This document shows positions 12,401 through 22,500 of a stretch of 64,000 nt of DNA, piece after piece (positions within the stretch are counted from its first letter, which is position 1; every line of letters starts with the position of its first letter). The DNA is from Draconibacterium halophilum. Its GTDB lineage: Bacteria; Bacteroidota; Bacteroidia; Bacteroidales; Prolixibacteraceae. The DNA is taken from contig NZ_CP048409.1 in the NCBI RefSeq assembly GCF_010448835.1, positions 3,637,501-3,701,500 on the forward strand, written 5' to 3'. The translations under genes and the position numbers were made by a program. The notes beneath the pieces are model-generated. The model was not told the DNA's origin, did no database searches, and saw only the letters and a program-made list of their open reading frames with translations.

Positions 12401-15400
12401 TACGATACGGTAACAATCGGTCAGGATATAAATACACCGACTGCTGTTATTACTCAGTCACATATTGAATTTACTTGCGATACCACTTCGATTAACCTGG
12501 ATGCAGCTACCAACGATGCTTCATACTTGTGGAGTACAGGTAGTACTGATCCTGATATCGAGGTAACAACAATTGGTGAATACAGCGTGATTGTTACTGA
12601 TTTGACCAGCGGATGTATGGCTTATGATACGGTAACAATCGGTCAGGATATAAATACACCGACTGCTGTTATTACTCAGTCACATATTGAATTTACTTGC
12701 GATACCACTTCGATTAACCTGGATGCAGCTACCAACGATGCTTCATACTTGTGGAGTACAGGTAGTACTGATCCTGATATCGAGGTAACAACAATTGGTG
12801 AATACAGCGTGATTGTTACTGATTTGACCAGCGGATGTATGGCTTACGATACGGTAACAATCGGTCAGGATATAAATACACCGACTGCTGTTATTACTCA
12901 GTCACATATTGAATTTACTTGCGATACCACTTCGATTAACCTGGATGCAGCTACCAACGATGCTTCATACTTGTGGAGTACAGGTAGTACTGATCCTGAT
13001 ATCGAGGTAACAACAATTGGTGAATACAGCGTGATTGTTACTGATTTGACCAGCGGATGTATGGCTTACGATACGGTAACAATCGGTCAGGATATAAATA
13101 CACCGACTGCTGTTATTACTCAGTCACATATTGAATTTACTTGCGATACCTCTTCCATTAACCTGGATGCAGCTACCAACGATGCTTCATACTTGTGGAG
13201 TACAGGTAGTACTGATCCTGATATCGATGTAACAACAATTGGTGAATACAGCGTGATTGTTACTGATTTGACCAGCGGATGTATGGCTTATGATACGGTA
13301 ACAATCGGTCAGGATATAAATACACCGACTGCTGTTATTACTCAGTCACATATTGAATTTACTTGCGATACCACTTCGATTAACCTGGATGCAGCTACCA
13401 ACGATGCTTCATACTTGTGGAGTACAGGTAGTACTGATCCTGATATCGATGTAACAACAATTGGTGAATACAGCGTGATTGTTACTGATTTGACCAGCGG
13501 ATGTATGGCTTATGATACGGTAACAATCGGTCAGGATATAAATACACCGACTGCTGTTATTACTCAGTCACATATTGAACTGACTTGCGATACCACTTCG
13601 ATTAACCTGGATGCAGCTACCAACGATGCTTCATACTTGTGGAGTACAGGTAGTACTGATCCTGATATCGATGTAACAACAATTGGTGAATACAGCGTGA
13701 TTGTTACTGATTTGACCAGCGGATGTATGGCTTATGATACGGTAACAATCGGTCAGGATATAAATACACCGACTGCTGTTATTACTCAGTCACATATTGA
13801 ATTTACTTGCGATACCTCTTCCATTAACCTGGATGCAGCTACCAACGATGCTTCATACTTGTGGAGTACAGGTAGTACTGATCCTGATATCGATGTAACA
13901 ACAATTGGTGAATACAGCGTGATTGTTACTGATTTGACCAGCGGATGTATGGCTTACGATACGGTAACAATCGGTCAGGATATAAATACACCGACTGCTG
14001 TTATTACTCAGTCACATATTGAATTTACTTGCGATACCTCTTCGATTAACCTGGATGCAGCTACCAACGATGCTTCATACTTGTGGAGTACAGGTAGTAC
14101 TGATCCTGATATCGATGTAACAACAATTGGTGAATACAGCGTGATTGTTACTGATTTGACCAGCGGATGTATGGCTTATGATACGGTAACAATCGGTCAG
14201 GATATAAATACACCGACTGCTGTTATTACTCAGTCACATATTGAACTGACTTGCGATACCTCTTCCATTAACCTGGATGCAGCTACCAACGATGCTTCAT
14301 ACTTGTGGAGTACAGGTAGTACTGATCCTGATATCGATGTAACAACAATTGGTGAATACAGCGTGATTGTTACTGATTTGACCAGCGGATGTATGGCTTA
14401 CGATACGGTAACAATCGGACAGGATGTTAATACACCGACTGCTGTTATTACCCAGTCACATATTGAATTTACTTGCGATACCTCTTCCATTAACCTGGAT
14501 GCAGCTACCAACGATGCTTCATACTTGTGGAGTACAGGTAGTACTGATCCTGATATCGATGTAACAACAATTGGTGAATACAGCGTGATTGTTACTGATT
14601 TGACCAGCGGATGTATGGCTTATGATACGGTAACAATCGGTCAGGATGTTAATACACCGACTGCTGTTATTATAGGCAGTCTTGAAATCTGCTCAAATGA
14701 ACAAACAATCTTAGATGCAAGTTCTTCTATAACCCAGGAATCGGCGATATATGCTTGGTTCAAAGACAATAGTCTTTTAGCAGGACAAATAGGTGACACT
14801 CTAGTTGTAACAGAATCTGGTGATTATACTGTAGAAATTACTGATAGTAGAAATGGATGTACAAATACAGATACTGTAACTGTAAAAGTTAACGAATTAC
14901 CAATTCTTGAAGAGCTTATCGCAGATGTGGAAGAATGTGATTCGTATGAATTGCCTGAGCTTCCTGAAGGATTTGCATATTATGCACAATCAATGGGTGT
15001 TGAGCCGGTTTCAGGTCCGATTACTGAAGATTCTACAATCTACGTATTCGCTGCTACCGGTACTGACAACTTATGCTGGGCAGAAGATACTTTCAACGTA
15101 GTAATAAATACGACTCCATCTATCAAGCCTTTAGCAGATGTGGAAGAATGTGATTCGTATGAATTACCTGAGCTTCCTGATGGTTTTGCATATTATGCAC
15201 AATCAATGGGTGTTGAACCGGTTTCTGGTACAATTACTGAAGATTCTACAATCTTTGTTTTCGCTGCTACTGGTACTGACAACTTATGCTGGACAGAAGA
15301 TACTTTCAACGTAAGTATTTTAAAAAGCACTGAAGCAACTATCGATACTACTGTTTGTGACGAACTGGTAATCAACGGTGAGACATTTACATCTAATGAT

Positions 15401-17722
15401 ACTTATATTCAGAACTTAACTAATGCAGCAGGTTGCGACAGCACACTGACAATTAACCTGACCGTATTGGAAAGTACTTCCAGCAGAGTTGAAGTTGCCG
15501 AATGCGATTCATACACATGGAACGGAACCACTTACAACGAAAGCGGTACTTATACATTCGAAACAACAAATGCTGCCGGTTGTGATTCTGTTGCAACGCT
15601 GGTATTAACCATACTTGAAAGTGGAGAACAAACCATTACAAGAACGGAATGTAACAGTTATACATTTAACGGAACTACATACAACGAAAGTGGAACATAC
15701 ACCATTATCACTGAAAATAACAATGGATGTACACTTACAACTACATTAAATCTAACAATTCTTGAAACTACTTACGGTACAGATACACAAACGGTTTGTA
15801 AAGAGTTCACCTGGATTGACGGTAACACTTATACTGAAAACAACAACACTGCAACTTACACCATAGAAAACGCTGCAGGTTGTGATTCGATTGTTACATT
15901 AAATCTGACAATTCTTGATCCGATTGAGTTAACCAGCGAAGCAAGCGACTTAACAGTTGAATGCGACGGACTGGGTAATACTGCTGAGTTCGAGAATTGG
16001 CTACTTTCAAATGGTGCTACAGGAACTGCCGACGTTGGAGTTGGAGACATCACCTGGAGCAACGATTATGAAGGTTTAACTTCAGGTTGTGGTAACACAG
16101 GCGAAACAACAGTTACATTTACCGCAATGGACGAATGTGGGAACACTGTTTCAACAACAGCTACATTTAGAATTGAAGATACTACCGCTCCTGATGTAAT
16201 CTGTAACGATATAACCGTTCAGTTAGACGCCAACGGCGTGGCATCTATTTCTGTTGACGATATCGACGGTGGAACAACTGACAACTGCGGTGGTATCGAC
16301 ACTATATTTATCAGTCAGGAAAACTTCTACTGTGAAAACCTTGGTGAAAACGTAGTAACATTAACTGCAATTGACGAGTGTGGAAATGTTTCAACCTGTA
16401 CAGCTACAGTAACTGTTGAACAAGGAGAATACGATTGTGGTGTTCAACCATTCAACGCAAATGATGATATACTCACCTTGATTTACTGCCCGGGCGGTAC
16501 AGTTTCAGGTAGCATTGACTTATTTGCCAACGATGAAGGGTTTACCCGCGAAAATGTAAGTTTCAACATACTTACTGACCTGCCGGATGGCGTAAGTGTT
16601 ACCGATGGCGAATTACTTTACGTGAACGAAGCAGCAAATGAAGCTGTTCTTACTTTCACTTATTCAGTTTGCCATACCGTTAATACTGAAAACTGCGACA
16701 CGGCAGAGGTAACAATCCACGTTCTTTTAGATACAGACTGCGACGGTATTCCTAATAGGGATGACATCGACGATGACGATGATGGTATTTTAGATATTAT
16801 CGAAGAAGAAAATGCATTAAATCAAACAACTCTGGATTCTGATGGCGACGGTATTGTTGACCGTTTGGATATAGATTCTGATAATGACGGAATTCCTGAT
16901 AATATCGAGTGGCAACAGAACATCGAAGAAGGTATTCTATACGGTTCTTACTCTTATGGTACTGATATGGGATACGATTATTACCCGCCACTGGGTACCG
17001 ATGAAAACAGCGATGGTTGGGACGACCGATACGATAGAGATGGTTTCACTTACGAACCTGTCGATATGGATGGCGACGGAACACCAGACTACCTTGATAT
17101 AGACTCGGATGGCGATGGACTTGAAGACTGGATAGAAGGTTGGGATGCTGCTCCGCACGATACAATTGCCGATACAGATATTGGCGCTACTGATTCTGAC
17201 GGTGATGGTTTATTCGACAATTACGACTCGTACGACACCAGCGAAGAATGGTTGCACGGATTAAATGCAATTGGTTCGTTTGCTCCGCTACAGGATATGG
17301 CCGCTGATACTGCCAATAACATCCGCGACTGGAGAGATGTTATCGAACCTTCTGAGCAAACTCCGGAACCATTGGCTAGTTTCCCATATATCCCTGACGG
17401 ATTCTCACCAAATCAGGATAGTTATAATGATTACTTCCAAATTGTAATGCGAGATGAAGCCGGAACTACTTTCGATAATTTTGGTGAAGCATTCCCTGAT
17501 GCAAAAATAGAAATCTATAACCGCTGGGGGAATCGAATATATCAAAAGGCTAATTATGGAAACTATAATGAATGGGGAACCACAGAAGCGTGGTGGGACG
17601 GAACATCGATGCACGATATGCAGATTGGCAACGACAAACTGCCAACAGCTACTTACTTCTACATTCTCTACCTGAATAATGGAAGTGAACCAATTACAGG
17701 ATCAATATTCCTAAATAATTAA
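9494..17722 (+). CDS. Giant SprB-like T9SS cell-surface adhesin 1 (18 x 74-aa repeats)
   Basis: A 2742-aa exported protein. A signal peptide (about 1-30, ending GYSQ) is followed by a unique N-terminal region and an Ig-like domain ending near residue 389. Next come 18 near-identical 74-residue Ig/PKD-like repeats (390-1721), each with two Cys (LTCD and SGCM) that may form a disulfide. Another Ig-like domain, two 64-aa ECDSYELPELP modules, Cys-containing ECDSYTWNGTTY-type repeats and HYR-like domains follow, then Asp-rich thrombospondin type-3-like calcium sites (DSDGDGIVD). The end is a gliding-motility-associated C-terminal domain (IEIYNRWGNRIY, type-B T9SS sorting signal). This predicts outer-membrane translocation by T9SS and surface attachment with PorP/SprF help. 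From about residue 1989 it is nearly identical to the second adhesin. A role in adhesion or gliding is inferred. Confidence 0.9.
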   Translation: MRKFIPNPILTRTLLLGLVFLFLGVTKGYSQYPLDGNYDVAEYEDGQSLIINPTASGTCEVGEVFAVVKDTIVLIGFQNGNAGNAIFRYYFNIDPDFGLEYEVFKGDTVFTNGADMVLQLQANDGSTLEVFQLDSVTQTWQQDGNGITAMVGDYDPSDGKFIEIMISLGESTFYNVCDLENDGAIDLATYVSFSGGSTKSNPCYFEIVGFTINLNGAVTSDEEFCIGENTSHTLSLSGEWDEIVRWESSTDSLLWSPISNTSSSYTTPSNLIETTYYRAIIKGSLCDDIELESSTAKITLEECCTETVSASALDSSVCEDETISLNATFSDGTNYNSITWNGPNGFSSLAKDTTFDALSIAASGDYIVTVYYGDGCVAVDTVNVIVYALPTAVITQSHIELTCDTSSINLDAATNDASYLWSTGSTDPDIDVTTIGEYSVIVTDLTSGCMAYDTVTIGQDVNTPTAVITQSHIEFTCDTTSINLDAATNDASYLWSTGSTDPDIEVTTIGEYSVIVTDLTSGCMAYDTVTIGQDVNTPTAVITQSHIEFTCDTSSINLDAATNDASYLWSTGSTDPDIDVTTIGEYSVIVTDLTSGCMAYDTVTIGQDINTPTAVITQSHIEFTCDTSSINLDAATNDASYLWSTGSTDPDIDVTTIGEYSVIVTDLTSGCMAYDTVTIGQDINTPTAVITQSHIELTCDTTSINLDAATNDASYLWSTGSTDPDIDVTTIGEYSVIVTDLTSGCMAYDTVTIGQDINTPTAVITQSHIELTCDTSSINLDAATNDASYLWSTGSTDPDIDVTTIGEYSVIVTDLTSGCMAYDTVTIGQDVNTPTAVITQSHIELTCDTSSINLDAATNDASYLWSTGSTDPDIEVTTIGEYSVIVTDLTSGCMAYDTVTIGQDINTPTAVITQSHIEFTCDTTSINLDAATNDASYLWSTGSTDPDIEVTTIGEYSVIVTDLTSGCMAYDTVTIGQDINTPTAVITQSHIEFTCDTTSINLDAATNDASYLWSTGSTDPDIEVTTIGEYSVIVTDLTSGCMAYDTVTIGQDINTPTAVITQSHIEFTCDTTSINLDAATNDASYLWSTGSTDPDIEVTTIGEYSVIVTDLTSGCMAYDTVTIGQDINTPTAVITQSHIEFTCDTTSINLDAATNDASYLWSTGSTDPDIEVTTIGEYSVIVTDLTSGCMAYDTVTIGQDINTPTAVITQSHIEFTCDTSSINLDAATNDASYLWSTGSTDPDIDVTTIGEYSVIVTDLTSGCMAYDTVTIGQDINTPTAVITQSHIEFTCDTTSINLDAATNDASYLWSTGSTDPDIDVTTIGEYSVIVTDLTSGCMAYDTVTIGQDINTPTAVITQSHIELTCDTTSINLDAATNDASYLWSTGSTDPDIDVTTIGEYSVIVTDLTSGCMAYDTVTIGQDINTPTAVITQSHIEFTCDTSSINLDAATNDASYLWSTGSTDPDIDVTTIGEYSVIVTDLTSGCMAYDTVTIGQDINTPTAVITQSHIEFTCDTSSINLDAATNDASYLWSTGSTDPDIDVTTIGEYSVIVTDLTSGCMAYDTVTIGQDINTPTAVITQSHIELTCDTSSINLDAATNDASYLWSTGSTDPDIDVTTIGEYSVIVTDLTSGCMAYDTVTIGQDVNTPTAVITQSHIEFTCDTSSINLDAATNDASYLWSTGSTDPDIDVTTIGEYSVIVTDLTSGCMAYDTVTIGQDVNTPTAVIIGSLEICSNEQTILDASSSITQESAIYAWFKDNSLLAGQIGDTLVVTESGDYTVEITDSRNGCTNTDTVTVKVNELPILEELIADVEECDSYELPELPEGFAYYAQSMGVEPVSGPITEDSTIYVFAATGTDNLCWAEDTFNVVINTTPSIKPLADVEECDSYELPELPDGFAYYAQSMGVEPVSGTITEDSTIFVFAATGTDNLCWTEDTFNVSILKSTEATIDTTVCDELVINGETFTSNDTYIQNLTNAAGCDSTLTINLTVLESTSSRVEVAECDSYTWNGTTYNESGTYTFETTNAAGCDSVATLVLTILESGEQTITRTECNSYTFNGTTYNESGTYTIITENNNGCTLTTTLNLTILETTYGTDTQTVCKEFTWIDGNTYTENNNTATYTIENAAGCDSIVTLNLTILDPIELTSEASDLTVECDGLGNTAEFENWLLSNGATGTADVGVGDITWSNDYEGLTSGCGNTGETTVTFTAMDECGNTVSTTATFRIEDTTAPDVICNDITVQLDANGVASISVDDIDGGTTDNCGGIDTIFISQENFYCENLGENVVTLTAIDECGNVSTCTATVTVEQGEYDCGVQPFNANDDILTLIYCPGGTVSGSIDLFANDEGFTRENVSFNILTDLPDGVSVTDGELLYVNEAANEAVLTFTYSVCHTVNTENCDTAEVTIHVLLDTDCDGIPNRDDIDDDDDGILDIIEEENALNQTTLDSDGDGIVDRLDIDSDNDGIPDNIEWQQNIEEGILYGSYSYGTDMGYDYYPPLGTDENSDGWDDRYDRDGFTYEPVDMDGDGTPDYLDIDSDGDGLEDWIEGWDAAPHDTIADTDIGATDSDGDGLFDNYDSYDTSEEWLHGLNAIGSFAPLQDMAADTANNIRDWRDVIEPSEQTPEPLASFPYIPDGFSPNQDSYNDYFQIVMRDEAGTTFDNFGEAFPDAKIEIYNRWGNRIYQKANYGNYNEWGTTEAWWDGTSMHDMQIGNDKLPTATYFYILYLNNGSEPITGSIFLNN
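10661..14656 (+). repeat. 18 tandem copies of a 222-bp coding repeat
   Basis: The unit is exactly 222 bp, 18 full copies totalling 3996 bp, all in frame. Copies differ only at a few fixed places: HIEL or HIEF, DTTS or DTSS, DPDID or DPDIE, GQDV or GQDI, and silent differences such as ACTCAG or ACCCAG and TATGAT or TACGAT. These variants are shuffled among copies, the mark of unequal crossing-over or gene conversion. It is not CRISPR: there are no spacers. Confidence 0.98.
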
Positions 17723-17736
17723 TTGATTGATAATTA

Positions 17737-18714
17737 ATGAATGTTAAATCTGAAAAAATTAAAATGATGAAAGCAAAATTAAATATAATCAAAGGTTTAG
17801 GGATTCTGGCAATAGTAGTAGCTGCATTTACCTCAAATGCCCAGCAAGACCCAATGTATACACAATACATGTTCAATACTCAAACCATTAACCCGGCTTA
17901 TGCCGGTACATGGGAATCGGTAGGATTTATGGCGCTTGGCCGCCACCAGTGGACCGGATGGGACGGTGCTCCCGAAACATATACATTTACATTTCAGGCA
18001 CCACTAAAGAATGAGCGTGTTGCTCTGGGGCTTGACCTGATCAGCGATAAAGTGGGATTGGAAAAACGATTCTATATGTTTGCCGACTATTCCTACCTGG
18101 TGCCGATTAGTGAGAAAACGAATCTGCGATTGGGGCTAAAAGGTGGGTTTACCAATTATTCAAATAATTTAAATGAATATGGTACTGTTGATCCGGGTGA
18201 TCCTAACTTTGTTGGAGAAATAAAAAATGCCTTCAAACCTAATTTCGGAGTTGGTGCTTTCTTATACAGTAAAAGAGCTTTTGTTGGATTTTCGATTCCA
18301 AAACTGGTAAGTACCAAATTCGAAAACGACATGGAAACGTTTTCGGTAGAAGGCGAATTGAGACATTACTTCCTGATTGCAGGAGCGGTATTCGACCTTG
18401 GTGAGAACTTAAAGTTTAAACCTACTGCTTTTACAAAAGCCTCGTTTACTTCTGAAACCGGAACTCCTGTTCAGTTCGACCTAACAGGAAACTTCCTGAT
18501 TAAAGAAAGACTGTGGTTAGGAGCCATGTGGCGATCGGGCGATTCTTACGGATTTATTGCGCAGTTCCTTTTTGCCGATAAACTTCGATTGGGCTATGCC
18601 ATTGATTTTTCAACATCAAACCTGAAAAATTACAACAATGGGACTCACGAAGTAATGATCTCTTACGAGTTAAGATTTAAGAAAGAAAAAGTTGTATCGC
18701 CTAGATACTTCTAG
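17737..18714 (+). CDS. PorP/SprF family type IX secretion-associated membrane protein, copy 1
   Basis: A 325-aa PorP/SprF-family outer-membrane beta-barrel protein, with the family hallmark QQDPMYTQYMFNTQTINPAYAG directly after the signal peptide. SprF is known to be needed for surface delivery of the SprB adhesin in Flavobacterium. Here the gene starts 14 bases after the adhesin stop, so it is a dedicated partner. The likely true start is the MMKAKL methionine at 17764, which gives a normal signal peptide. The protein is identical to the copy at 28965-29942. Confidence 0.93.
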   Translation: MNVKSEKIKMMKAKLNIIKGLGILAIVVAAFTSNAQQDPMYTQYMFNTQTINPAYAGTWESVGFMALGRHQWTGWDGAPETYTFTFQAPLKNERVALGLDLISDKVGLEKRFYMFADYSYLVPISEKTNLRLGLKGGFTNYSNNLNEYGTVDPGDPNFVGEIKNAFKPNFGVGAFLYSKRAFVGFSIPKLVSTKFENDMETFSVEGELRHYFLIAGAVFDLGENLKFKPTAFTKASFTSETGTPVQFDLTGNFLIKERLWLGAMWRSGDSYGFIAQFLFADKLRLGYAIDFSTSNLKNYNNGTHEVMISYELRFKKEKVVSPRYF

Positions 18715-18735
18715 AAAAATATTTTGATGTTGTGT

Positions 18736-18812
18736 TTAAAACCCGAGTCGCAACTTTCTTTGTTGTGGCTTGGGTTTTGTTTTTTTATGATCTTCAACCA
18801 AATCATCAATAA
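18736..18812 (-). pseudogene. 3' fragment of a Bfd-like [2Fe-2S] gene (duplication relic)
   Basis: The 77 bases are identical to the C-terminal coding end of the intact Bfd-like gene at 29964-30179, including its stop codon. Similarity stops abruptly at 18812, so no start or iron-sulfur cysteines remain. It is a passenger of the segmental duplication and marks its right breakpoint. Confidence 0.8.
18738..18787 (+). terminator. Terminator after PorP copy 1
   Basis: A strong hairpin: AAAACCCGAG and CAAC on the left pair with GTTG and CTTGGGTTTT on the right, around a TTTCTTT loop, followed by GTTTTTTT. It is identical to the hairpin at 29966-30015. Confidence 0.85.
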
Positions 18813-19313
18813 AACAATATGCACGAAAGATACATAGTTTTTAAATTTCGAATGAACTTAGAAAATACGAAATACAATTGGGAAGAAGAGAAGTCCCAAA
18901 ACAGGAAGAACGGTTCATTTAACTTCTCGCAATTAACCTGAGGGTTCAAGCGTAAAACGTACCATATAAAATGAAATTTTTAGAAAAAAGAGCTGCAATA
19001 ATCCCGAATATCTGAGAATAAGATATTAACCACTACCAAAAAATAAAAATCGCAATCTCCAACTCCTTATACAACCATTAGCAATTTTCTTGATTGCATA
19101 CCATTCATAACAGATCTAATCAATCCGATTATCGATTTTAGATCAACTGCACACTTTTGTCCCATTTTGAGACCAAACCAATCCTTTCCCCAATCGACTA
19201 TATGCCTGAACTACTGAACATTAGGTCACGCGGCACAACTATTGATATAATTCTATCAAACGTACTAAACAAAACAATACAGAGTTATGGATGGATTCAA
19301 TCAAAAAATATTA
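18813..19313. other. Gene-free region upstream of adhesin gene 2
   Basis: No credible gene is seen; the 72-codon frame at 19157-19375 overlaps the promoter and leader. It carries GTCCC-N5-GAGAC (19159-19173) and CGTACTAAAC (19261-19270). These lie 141 and 53 nt from the -33 element, almost exactly as in adhesin gene 1. Confidence 0.5.
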
Positions 19314-19344
19314 TTTGGATAATATATTTTTTAGTCATAATTTG
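19314..19344 (+). promoter_or_regulatory. Promoter of adhesin gene 2
   Basis: TTTG (19314-19317), 20 nt, TAATTTG (19338-19344), the same elements and spacing as at 9279-9309. Predicted leader length is about 185 nt. Confidence 0.7.
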
Positions 19345-19366
19345 TGTGACGAAATGTAAATATTTT

Positions 19367-19421
19367 GAAATTTAAAGAAGGTAAAAAATAAGGGGTTATT
19401 TAGTTTCTTTCCGAAAATTTC
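19367..19421 (+). promoter_or_regulatory. Conserved leader hairpin, adhesin gene 2
   Basis: GAAATT (19367-19372) pairs with AATTTC (19416-19421) and AAAGAA (19374-19379) with TTCTTT (19405-19410). The 1x5 internal loop and the AAATAAGGGGTTAT apical loop match the leader of adhesin gene 1. Confidence 0.5.
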
Positions 19422-19518
19422 AATCTAGATTTTTTAACCAAACGGACAATAGATGCAATTCAATTGTATTTAAACTCCATGCTTTTAGGTGCTCTAATAA
19501 TTAGAGACATACTTGTAA

Positions 19519-22500
19519 ATGCTTAATACATACAATATGAAAACATTTTTACCCAAGCTTAAAATTTCGCAAACCTTATTACTCGTAATAGGTTTTGTAT
19601 TATTTATTCCTACAGTCAATTATGCTCAGGTGGATACAACCACTCAAATAGTAGATCAGTTTTTTGACTATGATCAGTTAGGAGGTCCGGTTTATATTGG
19701 AGAAGTAGAACCATTTACTTTACCAGCGGATAACACGCTAATGAAATCGGCAATGATAAAAACCAGTCCGATTTTATTAAAATCGACAGTGCATACAGAA
19801 CTGGAATGGCCTGATCCTGGTTCGGTTCATATTGAAAAATATGCCACACCAACGGGAACGGAAGGTCGTTGGAAGATTACGGTTAAAGTTGAAGGGAAAA
19901 ATATACCTACTACTACTGATGTTGTTTTAGTAATTGACGATTCGGGTAGCATGGGAACCACCAAAATGAACGCGGCAAAAAATGCCGCAAGCGATTTTGT
20001 TGATGAATTATTAACGGGAACCACGGGAATAAGAATTGCGGTTGTAACAATTAATGGAGGCTCGGCAGGTTCGGGAACACCAGAAGTTGACCAAGGTTTT
20101 ACCAGCAATATTGGATATCTGCAAGGAGCTATTGATGACATTGATTCAGATGGTGGAACAAACTTACAAGGTGGTTTTTACGCTGCAAAACAATTGGTTG
20201 CTTCAAGTACTGCCGATAAACAAGTTGTTATTTTACTTTCTGATGGAGTTCCTACATATAGTTATCAATCAAATGTTACTTCTTCTGTTACGCCTGTGTT
20301 AACACAGTGTTGGCCGCCAGAATGGGATTATACACCTGACGAAATTGAAGATAATTACTTGTTTGTTAATTCAAGTAATTATAACAATGTAGTTGGGTCA
20401 GGAGGAGACTTCGATTTTACACTTTTTTCAGTACAGGAACAATGCTACAATGGTGGTTGGAGAACAAGAACATTCAGTGCCGGAAACCATGGCATACCAA
20501 CTAAATATGAAGCTGCCTTAGTTATGGCAAATGCAGATGTTTATACCATCGGTTTTGATGTTCCTTCTAATGGCGATGCAGAGGATGTATTGATGGGGTC
20601 ACAAAACAAAGGCTATTTTCCGGCCAACAGTGGTAACATAAGTAACATTTACTCAGAGATACGCTCCAACATTTCGTTTGCAGCAAGCAACTCAATTCTT
20701 ACCGACCCCATGAGTACCTATATTGTTTTGGAAGCAGGCGGTGCTCCTACCTATACACAACTTCCTACCACAACTGGTGATGTTGTTGTTACCAAAGGAT
20801 CAGTAACCGCAACACAAAATGGATATGTTTTAAATGATCCGGATAATCCTGCAAGTGGCAACAGTAGCATTATTAAATGGCAGCTAGCCTGGAACATTGG
20901 TACTGTTTCGGAACAAGGCGACAGCATGTATTACTATGTAAACATGGCGCCAAATACCGATCCTACTATCTTATATCCAGCCAATGATAAAACATACCTG
21001 GACTATACTGATGTTAATGAAGACCCCAATGCTCATCAGGAAACAGAAGGCGACTTCTCCGTACCTTGGGTAAGTGGTGGTAAAGGATCGATTGAAATAC
21101 ATTATTATCTTGTTAATTCGTCGGGGCAACCAATCAGCAGCAACGGAACAGTGGTTACCGACCCAAAATTTGCCTATCAAATTCCCCAAAGCGGAAGTTC
21201 AAGTAGTCTGTTTAACGATGGTAGTGGAACCGCATTAGACGTGAATCAAAGTTATTCAGTAGCTCCACAAACGCCCTTAAACTCTTCAAATGGTACAACT
21301 TATGTTGTTCATAGTAATTATAATACATCTCAAAACATTACACTTACGTCATCAGAACCAAACAAAGATGCTTGGTTTGGATATACAATTGGTTGCATTG
21401 GAACAGTTAATGCCACTTATACATCGACTTGCGTTGGTTCTCCATTACAGTTAACTGCAACCACTACAAATATTACTGATGGAACATATTCGTGGACAGG
21501 ACCTGATGGTTTCACATCAGACCAACAGAACCCAATCGTTCCCGCAGGGGTTGCAGGAACATATTCGGTAGGCATTGAATACAATAATGGAAATTGCACC
21601 ATAAGTGATGATGTTGTTGTTACACTCGAAGAAGGTCCTGCAGTATCGATAGAAGGTGATGTGCATGTTTGTGCAGGTAGTGACATCAATCTTTATGAAG
21701 TTGGCGGGGAAGCCACCTCATGGTCATGGACTGGGCCTAACGGTTATACTTCTACTGATTCTACACCAACATTTGCAACTACTACATCCGATAATTTTAG
21801 TGGATTTTTTGTTGTTACTGCCAGCAATGGAACCTGTACAACGAAGGATTCTATTCAGGTAATTGTAACCAACAGTGTTATTTCAAAAACAGGGTGTCCA
21901 ACAGACATTGTTGAATGTGCAGACGAAATTGTTGACAATAATCTTGTAAAATATATTGAGTGGCAAACTCCTAATTTTGGATTAAACTGTTTAGGAGGCG
22001 AATCGGGCAATTACAGTTTTGTGATGGAATTTGGTCTTCCTGAGGTTAAATGGGCATGCTGGGAATTTAACTCAGTGCAACGTGTTGGGAACAACTCAGG
22101 AGTTGTAAATCTTTGGCAGTCAAATGGAACAGGAGATCCTTACATATTAAGTCCAACAGTATATCTGGAACCAGGACTTGACGTTTTCATGGATATTTAT
22201 GCGCCAACGGGAGAAAATTTTGATTGGACCTTGATTTTAGTAGATGAAACCAATCAGGAACATGTTGTGAACTCAACCCCTATTACTGGAGATAATACCA
22301 CAAAGAATTATTCGATTTCAATACCAAATACTTTTGTTGATGGAGCATACAAACTAAAATTTAAATTTTCTGAAAACGGAAGTGGTGAACCAAAGAAAAG
22401 TGTGGTTGACAATATTTATTTTGATGCAATTATACTTGATAATGCAGGCTGTGAAGGTGGAATAGAATTTATTGTAGAAGGCCCACGACCTGGATACTTT

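Larger units (their letters stand above)
15458..18812 (+). repeat. 3355-bp segmental duplication, copy 1
   Basis: This block matches 26686-30040 with no indels (constant offset 11228) and only about two dozen substitutions by eye. It covers the last 754 codons of adhesin 1, the PorP gene, its terminator and 77 bp matching the 3' end of the Bfd-like gene found intact beside copy 2. That orphan fragment implies copy 2 was the donor. Confidence 0.95.

Noticed and set aside
19157..19375. Small protein of 72 codons before adhesin 2
   Set aside because: It covers the conserved promoter blocks and leader start, and no equivalent frame exists before adhesin 1.
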